Assembly: GCF_007655135.1 (NCBI RefSeq)
Contig: NC_045129.1
Coordinates: forward strand, 24,030,274-24,094,273
Source of the DNA: Punica granatum
Taxonomy: Eukaryota; Streptophyta; Magnoliopsida; Myrtales; Lythraceae
Direction: 5' to 3'
DNA: 64,000 nt
Of this stretch, positions 1 through 11,200 are shown one piece after another. How positions within the stretch are numbered: position 1 is the first letter of the stretch; every line of letters begins with the position of its first letter. Made by a program: the position numbers and the translations under genes. Below the pieces are notes generated by a model. That model searched no databases and had not been told where the DNA came from. It was given only the letters and a program-made list of their open reading frames with translations.

Positions 1-1479
1 GGCCGAGGTGGCCCGCACTACGATGTCCCCTTTTCTGAAAACAATTTTCAAATAAAGGGCAAAATCGTCTTTTCACAATTCAGCGACACCCTTAAGGTTA
101 GCATGACAGAAACACTACAGTACGGGATAAGAATGGGCTACCTGTTCAGGTGCAGGTTCATCTGCATAGCCTTTCTTATCTAACTGATGAGTTTCTGTCA
201 TCCTAACATAGACTCAGGTAACTAGAACAGTTATCTCTGTCAGAAAACATGCAAAATGCTGATTAACCTTTCACTCGACCTAACCAAACACTAGATAATG
301 GTTAGGAGGAATTCTAGATTCCAAATCTAGAGTCAAAACATGAGTTTGGCTAATTCAGTAGAAATTCAGTATCACAATACAGAACAACTGTAAAAGCAAC
401 CCACACACACGAGATTTGACTCTCTTTGTCAAGTTCTCAAAACAAAGCCGAATGCTAAAACGTTGGCACGTGCTTGTTTGTCTAGGGTAGGATTTGCATG
501 CCAAAATACCCCGGATTAACAACTTGTTAAAACACGTACATTCGATAATAACAAACACCTTGTCTGTTATTAACATGTTGCGTGTTATCTTTCCGCATCT
601 GTTTGCCATGCGGGTCGAGCCTGATCCCTAGGCCGAATAATATTAGGGTTCAGCGCCCTAATCATCGAGCACAGGGTTCAACACCATAATCAACACTCAC
701 AGGGTCCAACGCCCTATTCAGTAAGAGCGTCCATTGAATTTCAGTTCTTCGGTCTTTTCCCTAAACTCACGGTGAGTTAGAGTGGAATAATAACCGAACG
801 CAAAACGACTGGAATTCGACCCTTTTGTAATTTGTATTTATTGTTTTCGAGAGCATTGTAAGGATTTTATTTTGTACATTTATTCTGTAAGAATTCCAGT
901 CGGTGAGCGAACGGTCCGAGAGTCGAATTAATCGAATCGGTCTAATGCTTGCCCAGACACAAGTAAATCCAAGATCTCGCGGTTTTGGTTCACGCAGGGA
1001 TTCAACCTCCATGGTTCGATGAATTGTAACGCAAGATTGTGAACCAATTCCCTGACACACAGATTTACTTCTCTCTCGGCTTCTCAACCGACATCGTTTA
1101 ATTCATTGAGTTTACGGTGTCAAAACGTGCGAGCCGAGCGCAATTTAATCCACGCGGTAAATAATAAAACATGCAAGCCTAGCAAACCAGAGTACCGAAA
1201 GGGCGTGTGGGATATAGGCCCGCACGTAACATGAACCCTCGAACACGGACTTTCCGGTTCCGCACAGACCAATGCCTTAACAACAACTAGGTGTTCCATA
1301 CCCCTAGACCCGGGTAACTTATCCGCCCTCGACCTTCGGGTCGTAAAATGATAAGTGGCGACTCCTTCTCTCACGCGTGTCCGTCACGCGTCCCCACGGG
1401 AAGGTGGACACTCCCAAGCCGCGCGATCCAAAAGCGCGCAATGCGGGCCCCGACGAGAGTCCACATTCGGGTCCGTACA
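1..1479 (+). repeat. R1 5' LTR, 3' part only (LTR family 1)
   Basis: This is the terminal 1.48 kb of a long terminal repeat whose start lies left of the window. It matches 6770-8258 almost throughout and, in reverse complement, 48982-50460. It ends in TCCGTACA, as the other two family-1 copies do. It carries the conserved 3'-end module: a stem-loop near 1196-1218, a UUCG-capped hairpin at 1330-1343 and the 10-mer TGGCGACTCC at 1356-1365. A patch at about 460-545 differs strongly from the other two copies. Small open frames inside it are chance ORFs. Confidence 0.85.
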
Positions 1480-1781
1480 GAGTAGGATTGACAACCACTA
1501 TTAGCCCTTTTGATTCTAGATGCAGGAAGCAGGATTTGAACCCCGAAAAGAGTTTCTCTTCGACGAATGCATGTCTTTCTTATGCCAAAGACTACAGTCT
1601 AAATCCGAAGAGAGACCTTCAGGATAACACTCCAGGCACTCAGTGGCATCGCAATCAGTTGGCAAGCAATGAAACGTCCTACCACAGCATCGATTGCGAC
1701 GTGGACGAAATCAACAATGGAAGAAACACAATGATTCCTTCCACACCTCACACTACTCCTCAGTGTTTGCGTTTACTTCGC

Positions 1782-2235
1782 GCACATTTATTTCCGCAAT
1801 GCACTTTAATTAGCGTGCACCCTCTCAGGATTGCAGTGCACATTTATTTCCGCAATGCACTTTAATTAGCGTGCACCCTCTCAGGATTGCAGTGCACATT
1901 TATTTCCGCAATGCACTTTAATTAGCGTGCACCCTCTCAGGATTGCAGTGCACATTTATTTCCGCAATGCACTTTAATTAGCGTGCACCCTCTCAGGATT
2001 GCAGTGCACATTTATTTCCGCAATGCACTTTAATTAGCGTGCACCCTCTCAGGATTGCAGTGCACATTTATTTCCGCAATGCACTTTAATTAGCGTGGAC
2101 CCTCTCAGGATTGCAGTGCACATTTATTTCCGCAATGCACTTTAATTAGCGTGCACCCTCTCAGGATTGCAGTGCACATTTATTTCCGCAATGCACTTCA
2201 ATTAGCGTGCACCCTCTCAGGATCGCAGTGCACAT
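1782..2235 (+). repeat. 56-bp tandem array (about 8 copies)
   Basis: Units begin at 1782, 1838, 1894, 1950, 2006, 2062, 2118 and 2174, an exact 56-bp step. Copies are nearly identical, with single changes such as GTGGAC at about 2095. Each unit contains TTTCCGCAATGCAC and CCTCTCAGGATTGCAGTGCA. The array lies in the 3' untranslated part of R1, a position where Tat/Ogre elements are known to generate hypervariable repeats. Confidence 0.95.
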
Positions 2236-2400
2236 CGCAAGTCCACCGGGTAGGCGCCTTTGAACCATGCAGTTCATTCGGTATGCGCCCCGTGCATATT
2301 GCAAACCCGCCGAGCAAGCGCTCGTGCACCTCGCAAGTCCACCGGGTAGGCGCCTTTGAACTATGCAGTTCATTCGGTATGCGCCACGTGCATATTGCAA
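2236..2400 (+). repeat. 96-bp repeat, about 1.7 copies
   Basis: A second period follows the 56-bp array. The block starting CGCAAGTCCACCGGGTAGG at 2236 recurs at 2332. It continues to the shared stretch GTGCATATTGCAAACCC. Confidence 0.85.
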
Positions 2401-2401
2401 A

Positions 2402-2515
2402 CCCCTTCGGCTCAGTCCCGACTACTTTTCTTGCATCGGGGTCAGTCCCCTTCGGGTCAGTCCCGACTACTTTTCTTGCATTGGGGTCAATCCCCGTCGG
2501 GTCAGTCCCGACTTT
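2402..2515 (+). repeat. about 45-bp degenerate repeat
   Basis: Two to three units built on CTTCGGGTCAGTCCCGACT and CTTTTCTTGCAT follow each other. The short ORFs across it are repeat artefacts. Confidence 0.75.
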
Positions 2516-2715
2516 AATTGCCTGTTTCAGCTTTGTTCCGAACTCTACATGTCTATTGTGCGCATCTCACCATATTCCCTTTTTATTAGGTACAACATCC
2601 TACATATCCAAAGCAAAAAGCAGAGGGCCATATAGGAAATTCCACCTTGATCATTGCTATCAAACTGGGGTTCTTTTGAAATCTTTGATTGCATCCTCTA
2701 CTCGAGCAAGCAGTC

Positions 2716-2729
2716 AAAGAGGGGCAAGC
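2716..2729 (+). other. Polypurine tract of R1
   Basis: AAAGAGGGGCAAGC lies immediately before the LTR start TGTCAGCACCCC. The position and purine run are those of a plus-strand primer for reverse transcription. The same 14 bases recur at 14001-14014 before the T1 LTR. Confidence 0.85.
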
Positions 2730-4318
2730 TGTCAGCACCCCATTTTGGCTCACCATTCCAAACAACGATATTAGCAATGATCCAAGCCACGACTTGAGCA
2801 GAACACAGAAAACGGCTTGGCAGAGCGAGAAATCACTATTCATCCTCAAGTTGGCAAAATTGGGCAAAGGGCCCATGGACATGACAGAAGGACTCTACGG
2901 GTCACCAAAAGGCAACAGAGCGACCAGAGAGCTCAACAATGTCCAAAACCGGCATTTTCAGTGTATTACACGGACGGTACTATTTTCCGATAGTTCGCTC
3001 GGTCGTCGGAAGATAGTAAATATTGGACTCCAAAAATCCACATCAGTGCCAAAAGGATGGAAAATGTCTTCAAAGGCATTTTGCAAATCATCTGCTCTAT
3101 ACAGAACAATTTTCTGTATACAGACAATTTTTCAGTGGAAGTCCAAAAATGCCGGTTTCCTGGACCAAATATCAGACGCGGCCATGCCCCATCAGCACAC
3201 AGAGCATGAACAATGCTTCAGATTGTCTCTTGGAAGTCACACAGATACCTCAAATGACTTCCGAATGGCAAAACAAGCATACCCCTCTTCAGAAGAGCAT
3301 AGCCGGAGAATGGTCTGATGGAATTACGGCAAATGAAGTTCATACCGCATTGCCCAGAAAACTCTAGCAGACATTCACAATGGGGCAAAACAGACGGCAA
3401 AACCCTTCACAGTTTCCCGAGTAACCTCCGAGGAGCGGAAATGGCCATTTTCAGCGGAAATCCATGTCCGGAGGTCCTCTTTGGGGAAACTTGACGCCGA
3501 ATGCTTACGTTACACAATGCTAGCCTTCTCAAGGCTCAATGTGGAATCGTCGGAATAAATCACACAACTCATCTAGACCTCCCGAACAGCGCTTTAGAGG
3601 TCTCAGATACACTCTTCAAGTCCTTGGAGGTCTGATCTTGACAAACAGAGATTACAGTAATCTCCGGAGTGCCCAAGCAACTCAAAAGTCATCCTGAGAA
3701 ATCCAGTTTCGGCCTCCTAGGACGTCTCCGGCCCCACGTTAGCAGTACCGGCTTAAGGGATGATTGTTCACGTTGACTGACAATTGATGTCAAAATGACC
3801 AACGTGAGATGCAGACACAAGATATGCTGTCAGAAGCGGACAACTTCGCTCTGGTCATCTGCAATGAGCAAAACCGGCTTCCGAGCCTCATATGCTTCCA
3901 AGGCATTTCTCAATGGAAAATGTCAATCTCGGGCTCATTAACTCCGTTTTCACGCGTATACCGATAATTCGACGTTCAATTCGAACCACGAACTTCGAAT
4001 ACGCGACCAATCGAGACTCGAGTCTTTTCCCGGTTTCTCCTCACAAGCCGTGGGACCCACGGGCTGCCCAAGGGCAACCGCCCTTTGCCCTAAAGTTTTC
4101 GGCCTTTTCCCCTTTCTCTCTTGCCCTCACCTAGCCCAAAATATCTTTGGTCTTTCTAGTCAACACTCAAACCATTAAATACACCTCCATTAATGCTTCT
4201 TGGCTCTTCCTCATCAAGATACAGGGAGGACATTCATCCTCATCTTCATTAGGGCAACCGACTTTTGCTAATGAGGCCCTTAATGGTGCTTTGTTTTGCT
4301 TAATTGCTCATTAGCTTC

Positions 4319-4327
4319 ACATATATA
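4319..4327 (+). promoter_or_regulatory. Candidate TATA box of the R1 LTR
   Basis: An ATATATATT run is followed by a C/T-rich stretch with CTTGCTAGTTTCTCCCTC. This resembles the TATA-plus-pyrimidine layout in the family-2 LTRs. No transcript evidence is available. Confidence 0.35.
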
Positions 4328-4649
4328 TTGCCTACTTGTCATTAAGCTAATCACTCATGAAGCACACATGATCTTGCTAGTTTCTCCCTCTAGAAAATGC
4401 TCTCAACTTCTTAGGAACCAGCAGCAAGCTAAGAACTTCATGAAAACCAAGAACCAAGCCAAATATCTTTGGAGTTTAGGTCGGGATCCATAGCGGGCAC
4501 TATTCCGACTTATATCCAAAATTCTTCAAACTTCATAGACGACATGTTTCGGACCCAAGGATTCCATTTCTGAACCCAGTTTTTTAGTTTGGAGTCGTTT
4601 GCTCGTCGTTTTGGTCGTTTCGGGTGAAGTTGGAGCTCTCGGGTGAACA

Positions 4650-5450
4650 GTGACGCGTCACCAGCGTCACCAGCGTCCGTCACCGAGCGTCAACGAGCGC
4701 AACCCGCGTCCGTCACCGAGCGTCACCGAGCGCAACCCGCGTCCGACACCGAGCGTCACCGAGCGCAACCTGCGTCCGTCACCGAGCGTCACCGAGCGCA
4801 ACCCGCGAGCGTCACTAGCGTCTGTCACCGAGCGCAACCAGCGTCTGTTACCGAGCACCCCAGCGTCCGTCACCAGCGTCACCGAGCGTCGCTGAGCGCC
4901 ACCCACGTCCATCACCAACGTCCGTCACCAGCGTCACCGAGCGCAACCAGCGTCTGTCACCAGTGTCACCGAGCGTCACTGAGCGCCACCCGCGTCCGTC
5001 ACCGAGCACCCCAGCGTCCGTCACCCAGCGCGTCCGTGCCCGTCACCAGCGCGTTCATGCCCGTCACCAGCGCCACCAGCGCTCGTCACCAGCGCCACTA
5101 GCGCTCGTCACCCAGCGCGCCCGTGCCCGTCACCAGCACGCCCGCGTCCGTCACCAGCGCGCCCGTGCTCGTCACCAGGGCGTCCGTGCCCGTCACCCAG
5201 CGCGCCCGTGCCCGTCACCAGCACGCCTGTGCCCGTTACCAGCGCACCCGCGCCCGTCACCAGCGCCACTAGCGCTCGTCACCCAGCGGCGCCAGCGCTC
5301 GTCCCCTAGCGCGCTCGTGCCCGTCACCAGCACGCCCGTGCCCGTCACCAGCACGCCCGTGCCCGTCACCAGCGCCACCCGCGCCCGTCACCAGCGCCAT
5401 CAGCGCTCGTCACCCGCGCGTCCGCGCCCGTCCCCACCGCACCCGTGCAC
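4650..5450 (+). repeat. GC-rich GTCACC minisatellite inside the R1 LTR
   Basis: About 800 bp consists of degenerate units of roughly 18-24 bp built on CGTCACCGAGCG, CGTCACCAGCGC and CCCGTGCCCGTCACC. Composition shifts sharply to GC-rich and stop codons are rare, which explains the overlapping ORFs in several frames. The first half favours GAGCGCAACC units and the second half GCGCCCGTG units. The S2 counterpart is at about 51775-52565. Confidence 0.9.
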
Positions 5451-8258
5451 GTCCACCCTTGCACCCGAATATCCTTTTAAGGGTTCCATCGAGTCACCCG
5501 ACTCTCAAACACTTCCCCGACTCTTTCCTCGTATTCCGAGGCTAGGTAAAACATTTTCGACTTAGAGGAGTTAGGGCTTTTTATATTTTTGCATGGCTAT
5601 GGAGTATTATGGTGTTTCATGCATGTTTCACTTGCAAGATTTAATTTTCATGCAATTTTATGTCATATTATGCATGTGCACTATCTTATGACTTGCTACC
5701 ATGTCGGAAAAGGGTTTGGATCATCGTAAAGAAGACTATCCCGACCCGACTATGGCAAATTAATTCTCGGCCAACTCTCTAAATGAGAGGGTCGAGACTT
5801 AAATTGCTCTTTACGGGTTAAGATCGATCTCCTTAGCCTATTCAAGTTAGTTTCCGAGTTTGTTTTATCATTATTGCTTGCATGAAGCCGGTGTTATTTT
5901 ATCCTTTCCTTAATTAACACGTTTGTGAATGTTTGTATGTTTAAATGAGCTAAACAAATCTTGATAACGCAGGCTTTTGTTAAAAAGGAGTGTTATTTAT
6001 CACGGTTGATGTTTGAGCATGCGAAAAAATGATTAAACCACGATCAGGAAATCATTTGTGACTCGGATAGAGCCATGAGAACCTTCGGCCACCTTTCATA
6101 AGATGAAGCCGAGGGCTTCTTGGCCTTCCTTGGGTCAAGAATGAGTTCCTTATCTCAAGTTTAATTCGTTTATCGGATGGTGTGAATTTTTACTTCAATG
6201 TCTTTACGATTCCTATGTTAAAGTATCGTGTAAAGACTCTTTTAAAATTAACGTACATGGATTCATGTATCAAGGATTCATTTAGATCCATTCGGTTATA
6301 AGGATATTGTCGGTTATTCAACTGAATTATCCTTGATCGTTATGGATTCATTTTGGTCGTCGAATCACGAATCGTTTTCCTAATTAATGCATTCGGCTAT
6401 AACCCTTAAGCATTAATTCCACAAACGGGTTAATCGGGACGCTCACATGATTAAACCCACTTCACACTGATAAAGTTTACCCGAATTGGACATTAACTGA
6501 TAATTCGCGTCGACGAGTCGTCAAAGGACGTTGGTGCCCTTTTCAAACTTATCAATTTCAAAACCCGAAACGCGCGGTCCGATGTAGCATGGACGTCTAA
6601 AAAGGGCTTCTGTGTCTCAACTTGAGTTTTTACCTGATTCCAGGTAGCTTAGGTCACGATACAGAAGATCTTTCTAGATCACTTCCGGGCGGATTGACCT
6701 GTTCCTTGGCTTTTCCGGGGTTCTTGCATAACCCTGGATGATCCAGGGATTTGGTTGACACCGGCTACAGGCCGAGGTGGCCCGCACTGCGATGTTTTCC
6801 CCTTTTCTGAAACAATTTTCAAATAAAGGGCAAAATCGTCTTTTCACAATTCAGCGACACCCTTAGGGTTAGCATGACAGAAACACTACAATACGGGATA
6901 AGAATGGGCTACCTGTTCAGGTGCAGGTTCATCTGTATAGCCTTTTTCTTATCTAACTGATGAGTTTCTGTTATCCTAACATAGACTCGGGTAACTAGAA
7001 CGGTTATCTCTGTTAGAAAACATGCGAAATGCCGATTAACCTTTCACTCGACCTAACCAAACACTAGATAATGGTTAGGAGGAATTCTAGATTCCAAATC
7101 TAGAGTCAAAACACGAGTTTGGTTAATTTAGTGGTGATTCATTGTCACAATACAGAACAATTGTAAAAGCAATCCACACACCTGAGATTTGACTCTCTTT
7201 GTCAAGTTCTCAAAACAAAGCCGAATGCTAAAACGTTGGCACATGTTTGATTGTTTAGCATATGGCATTTGCTTGCAAAAACACCCCTGGGTTAATAATC
7301 TATCAATTCACGTAAACACGACAACAACAAACACTTTGTCTGTTATTAACATGTTGCGTGTTATTTTTCCGCACCTGTTTGCCATGCGGGTCGAGCCTGA
7401 TCCCTAGGCCGAATAATATTAGGGTTCAACGCCCTAATCATCGAGCAAAGGGTCCAACACCCTAATCAACACTCACAGGGTCCAATGCCCTATTCAGCGA
7501 GAGCGTCCATTGAATTTCAGTTCTTCGGTCTTTTCCCTAAACTCACGGTGAGTTAGAGTGGAATAATAACTGAACGCAAAATGACTGGAATTCGACCCTT
7601 TTGTAATTTGTATTTATTGTTTTGAGAGCATTGTAAGGATTCTATTTGATGCATTTATTCTGTAAGAATTCCAGTCGGTGAGCGAACGGTCCGAGAGTCG
7701 AATTAATCGAATCGGTCTAATGCTTGCCCAGACACAAGTAAATCCAAGATCTCGCGGTTCTGGTTCACGCAGGGATTCAACCTCCATGGTTCGATGAACT
7801 GTAACGCAAGATTGTGAACCAATTCCCTGACATATAGATTTACTTCTCTCCCGGCTTCTCAACCGACATCGTTTGGTTCATCGAATCTCCGGTGTCAAAA
7901 CGTGCGAGCCGAGTGCAGCTTAATTCACGCGGTAAATAATAAAACATGCAAGCCTAGCAAACCAGAGTACCGAAAGGGCGTGCGGGATATAGGCCCGCAC
8001 GTAACATGAACCCCCGAACACGGACTTTCTGGTTCCGCACAGACCAATGCCTTAACAACAAACTAGGTGTTCCATACCCCTAGACCCGGGTAACTTATCC
8101 GCCCTCGACTGTCGGGTCGTAAAATGATAAGTGGCGACTCCTTCTCTCACGCGTGTCCGACGCGCGTCCCCATGGGAAGGTGGACGTTCCGACCAAGCCG
8201 CGCGATCCAAAAGCGCGCAATGCGGGCCCCGACGAGAGTCCACATTCGGGTCCGTACA

Positions 8259-8263
8259 ACAGG
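8259..8263 (+). other. Predicted R1 target-site duplication (ACAGG), right copy
   Basis: These are the five bases after the R1 3' LTR, where the T1 pol reading frame resumes. The left copy would lie outside the window, so this is a prediction. Confidence 0.5.
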
Positions 8264-11200
8264 AAAATGAGGAGCTGGACAATTGGACCTCAGTCCCGCG
8301 CTACTCGGCTGTGATTGCCATGTGTAAGGCTTATCTATGTACAAGATGTTCCCCGCGTGTCGGCATAGCCATGCGCCACACGACGGGAGAGGGGTTTCAA
8401 TTATGGCTTCTTTTTTGATTCACAACATCAATGAAATCTCTCACGCATTTTTTGAATTCCCTTGCATTCCTTCTCCCTCTCCTATTCTCTATTTCGCAAC
8501 ATTATAAATTTTCTAAGACGATTCTCTCGAATTTCCAGGCTTCACTCGAATCCAAATCCTCGACGCTTCGGTTCGAACCTATCCCGAGAGCAACTTGGTG
8601 AGCCCCAACCCGTATACTTTGGGGAAGGGCTCCCCGAGGACGGTCAAGTGCCTGAGAGAGAAGAGAGTTTGCGTCGCCTCGAAGATCATCAAATCACCTA
8701 GGTTGAGCCAACGGAAGAGATCAACGTGGGCACCGAAGAAGAGCCCCGCACCGTGAAGATTGGGACAGCTCTCGACCCCACACAGCGAACTCGGATGATC
8801 GACTTCCTGAAGGAATATCAAGAGGTCTTCGCCTGGTCTTACGCCGACATGCCCGGCCTAGACCCCTCAATAGTCGAGCATTTTCTCCCACTCGACACCG
8901 AGAAATTCCCGCCCAAGCGGCAACAGTTACGACGGCAACGGGCCAGCCTCCTCCTCCGCATCAAGGAGGAAGTCGTCAAACAGATCAACGCAGGGTTCCT
9001 AGAGAGGTCTGCAATTATTCCGAATGGGTGGCGAACATTGTGCCAGTGGAAAAGAAGGATGGAAGGGTCCGAGTCTGCGTCGACTACCGAGATCTCAATA
9101 AGGCCAGCCCTAAAGACAACTTCCCCTTGCCGCACATCGACGTCCTAGTCAACAATACGGCGCGCCATGCCCAGTTCTCTTTCATGGACGGTTTCTCCGG
9201 GTACAATCAGTTTCGGATGGCCGAGAAGGACAAACTCAGGACGACATTCACTACGATGTGGGGAACCTTTTGCTACCACGTTATGCCTTTCGGCCTCAAG
9301 AATGCGGGGGCAACTTATCAGAGGGCCATGGTCACACTATTCCACGACATGATGCACCAGGAAGTCGAGGTATATGTTGATGACATGATTGCCAAGTCTA
9401 AGGAAGGAGAAGATCACCTCGTCAACTTGAAACGCCTTTTCGACCGCCTAAAAGAATATAAACTCCGGCTCAATCCGGCAAAGTGCACGTTCGGCCCCCG
9501 GTCAGGAAAATTACTGGGATTCGTGGTCAGCGAGCGCGGTATCGAGGTAGACCCGGATAAAGTCAAGGCGATCAAAGAGCTTCCCCCGCCGTCGACGGTC
9601 CGAGAAGTGCGCGGTTTCTTGGGGCGACTGAATTACATTGCACGCTTCATTGCGAACCTAATGGATAAGTGCCGACCGCTCTTTCGCTTGCTCCGCAAAA
9701 ACGCAGCGATGGAATGGGACCACGAGTGCCAAAAGGCTTTTGACACCATCAAGGCCTACTTGATTCAGCCGCAAATATTGGTACCACCCGTGCCGAGCCG
9801 GCCCCTCATTTTGTACCTCACAGTGCACCAACAGTCCTTAGGGTGCATGTTGGGGTAAGAAGACGAGTCAACGCGCACGGAAAGGGCGATATACTACTTG
9901 AGCCGGAAGTTCACCGAAGGGGAATCCAATTACCCGGAGATCGAAAAAATGTGTTGCGCGCTGGTGTGGGTCATGCAAAGACTCCGACAGTACACGCTCT
10001 ATCACACGATCCGCCTATTGTCAAGAGCGGACCCCTTGCGGTACTTGCTCGATAGCCCCTCCTCCATGAGGAACATCGCAAAATGGCGTTGCCAGTTGAC
10101 AGAATACGACATAGAGTACGTACCCCGCACATCTGTCAAGGGGCAAGCGATTGCCGACCATCTAGCAGAATTCCCGGTCGACGACGACACGCCGATCAAC
10201 ACGGACTTCTCGGACGAAGGAATCCTCCGGGTGGATGAAGAGAAAGAGGAACCGACGTGGAAGATGTACTTTGACGGTGCCGTCAATTCCATGGGGTCAG
10301 GAATCGGCGCAGTACTGATATCCCCGGATGGCCAGTATTACCCGGTAGCGGCAAAGATCGACTTCCCGTGCACTAACAATGTGGCCGAGTACGAGGCATG
10401 TATTCTTGGCCTGCAAGCGGCGATTGATTTCAAGGTAAAAGAGCTCGAAGTGTTCGGCGATTCTATGCTCACTATCTTCCAGACATTGGGGCAATGGAAG
10501 ACGAAGGACGCGAAGCTAGTGCCATATCACGAGTACCTCGAGAAGCTAGCCGAGAACTTCGAGGACGTCTCGTTCACCTATACCCCGCGCCTGACAAATC
10601 AATTCGCGGATGCGCTTGCAACGCTCGCCTCCATGGTGAGCATCACAAGGGAAAACCTTATCGAACCCCTCGAGATCGAGATAGCCGAGAGACCGGCACA
10701 TTGCAACGCGATTGAAGCATCTGAGGCAAAGCCGTGGTACGAAGACATCAAGAACCTTCTGCAAACCGGCCAATACCCCCCATTCGCCGATCACCGTGAT
10801 CGGAAGACTCTCAGACGCCTCACGATACATTATTTCTTGAGCGGCGAGATACTCTACCGCCGTTCCTTCGATTCCACACTCCTCCGGTGCATCGACGAAC
10901 ACGAATCGCGACGTCTCATGGAGGAAGTGCACGGGGGAAACTGTGGGCCTCACATGAACGGCCTCATGCTTGCTAAGAAGATCATGCGCCTGGGCTATTA
11001 TTGGTCCACCATGGAGACTGATTGTGTGAAGCATGTCAGACATTGCCACCGATGTCAGGTTTACGCCGATCAAATCAAAGCGCCGCCCAACGAACTTCGC
11101 CCCATGACGGCGCCATGGCCTTTTTCAATGTGGGGAATGGATGTGATTGGCCCGATCAACCCCAAAGCGTCTAACGGACATATGTTCATTTTGGTGGCGA

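Larger units (their letters stand above)
1480..2729 (+). mobile_element. R1 internal region, non-coding (non-autonomous element)
   Basis: Only 1.25 kb separates the two R1 LTRs. No gag, protease, RT or integrase motif is visible, so R1 must depend on enzymes supplied elsewhere, or be a deletion derivative. No convincing primer-binding site follows the 5' LTR at 1480, unlike at 54676. The interior holds about 300 bp of unassigned sequence, three tandem-repeat blocks and a polypurine tract. The 162-codon frame at 1377-1865 starts in the LTR and runs into the repeats, so I do not treat it as a gene. Confidence 0.7.
2730..8258 (+). repeat. R1 3' LTR, complete (5,529 bp, family 1)
   Basis: It runs from TGTCAGCACCCC, directly after the polypurine tract, to TCCGTACA. 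The solo LTR S2 (48982-54494) is its reverse-complement relative over the full length. It contains a GC-rich minisatellite (about 4650-5450) and, near its end, the 23-nt stem-loop (7979-8001) and TGGCGACTCC (8132-8141). The UUCG hairpin is altered here, reading CGACTGTCGGGTCG. All open frames inside (for example 2689-3318, 4643-5565 and 7189-7407) lack recognisable domains. Confidence 0.9.

Noticed and set aside
1782..2235. Regular short repeats resembling a CRISPR array
   Set aside because: Units abut with no unique spacers, and the setting is a plant LTR element.
2689..3318. 209-codon ORF at the start of the R1 LTR
   Set aside because: Starts before the LTR border and runs into it; no domain; the minus-strand equivalent in S2 is shorter and differently framed.
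4643..5565. Overlapping ORFs of 80-200 codons rich in Ser, Pro, Arg and Ala
   Set aside because: They arise because the GTCACC minisatellite lacks stop codons in several frames; low complexity, no domain, not conserved in length between R1 and S2.
7189..7407. 72-codon ORF identical at 49833-50051
   Set aside because: Identity reflects recent relatedness of two LTRs; it is lost in the third LTR copy (1-1479) and has no domain.
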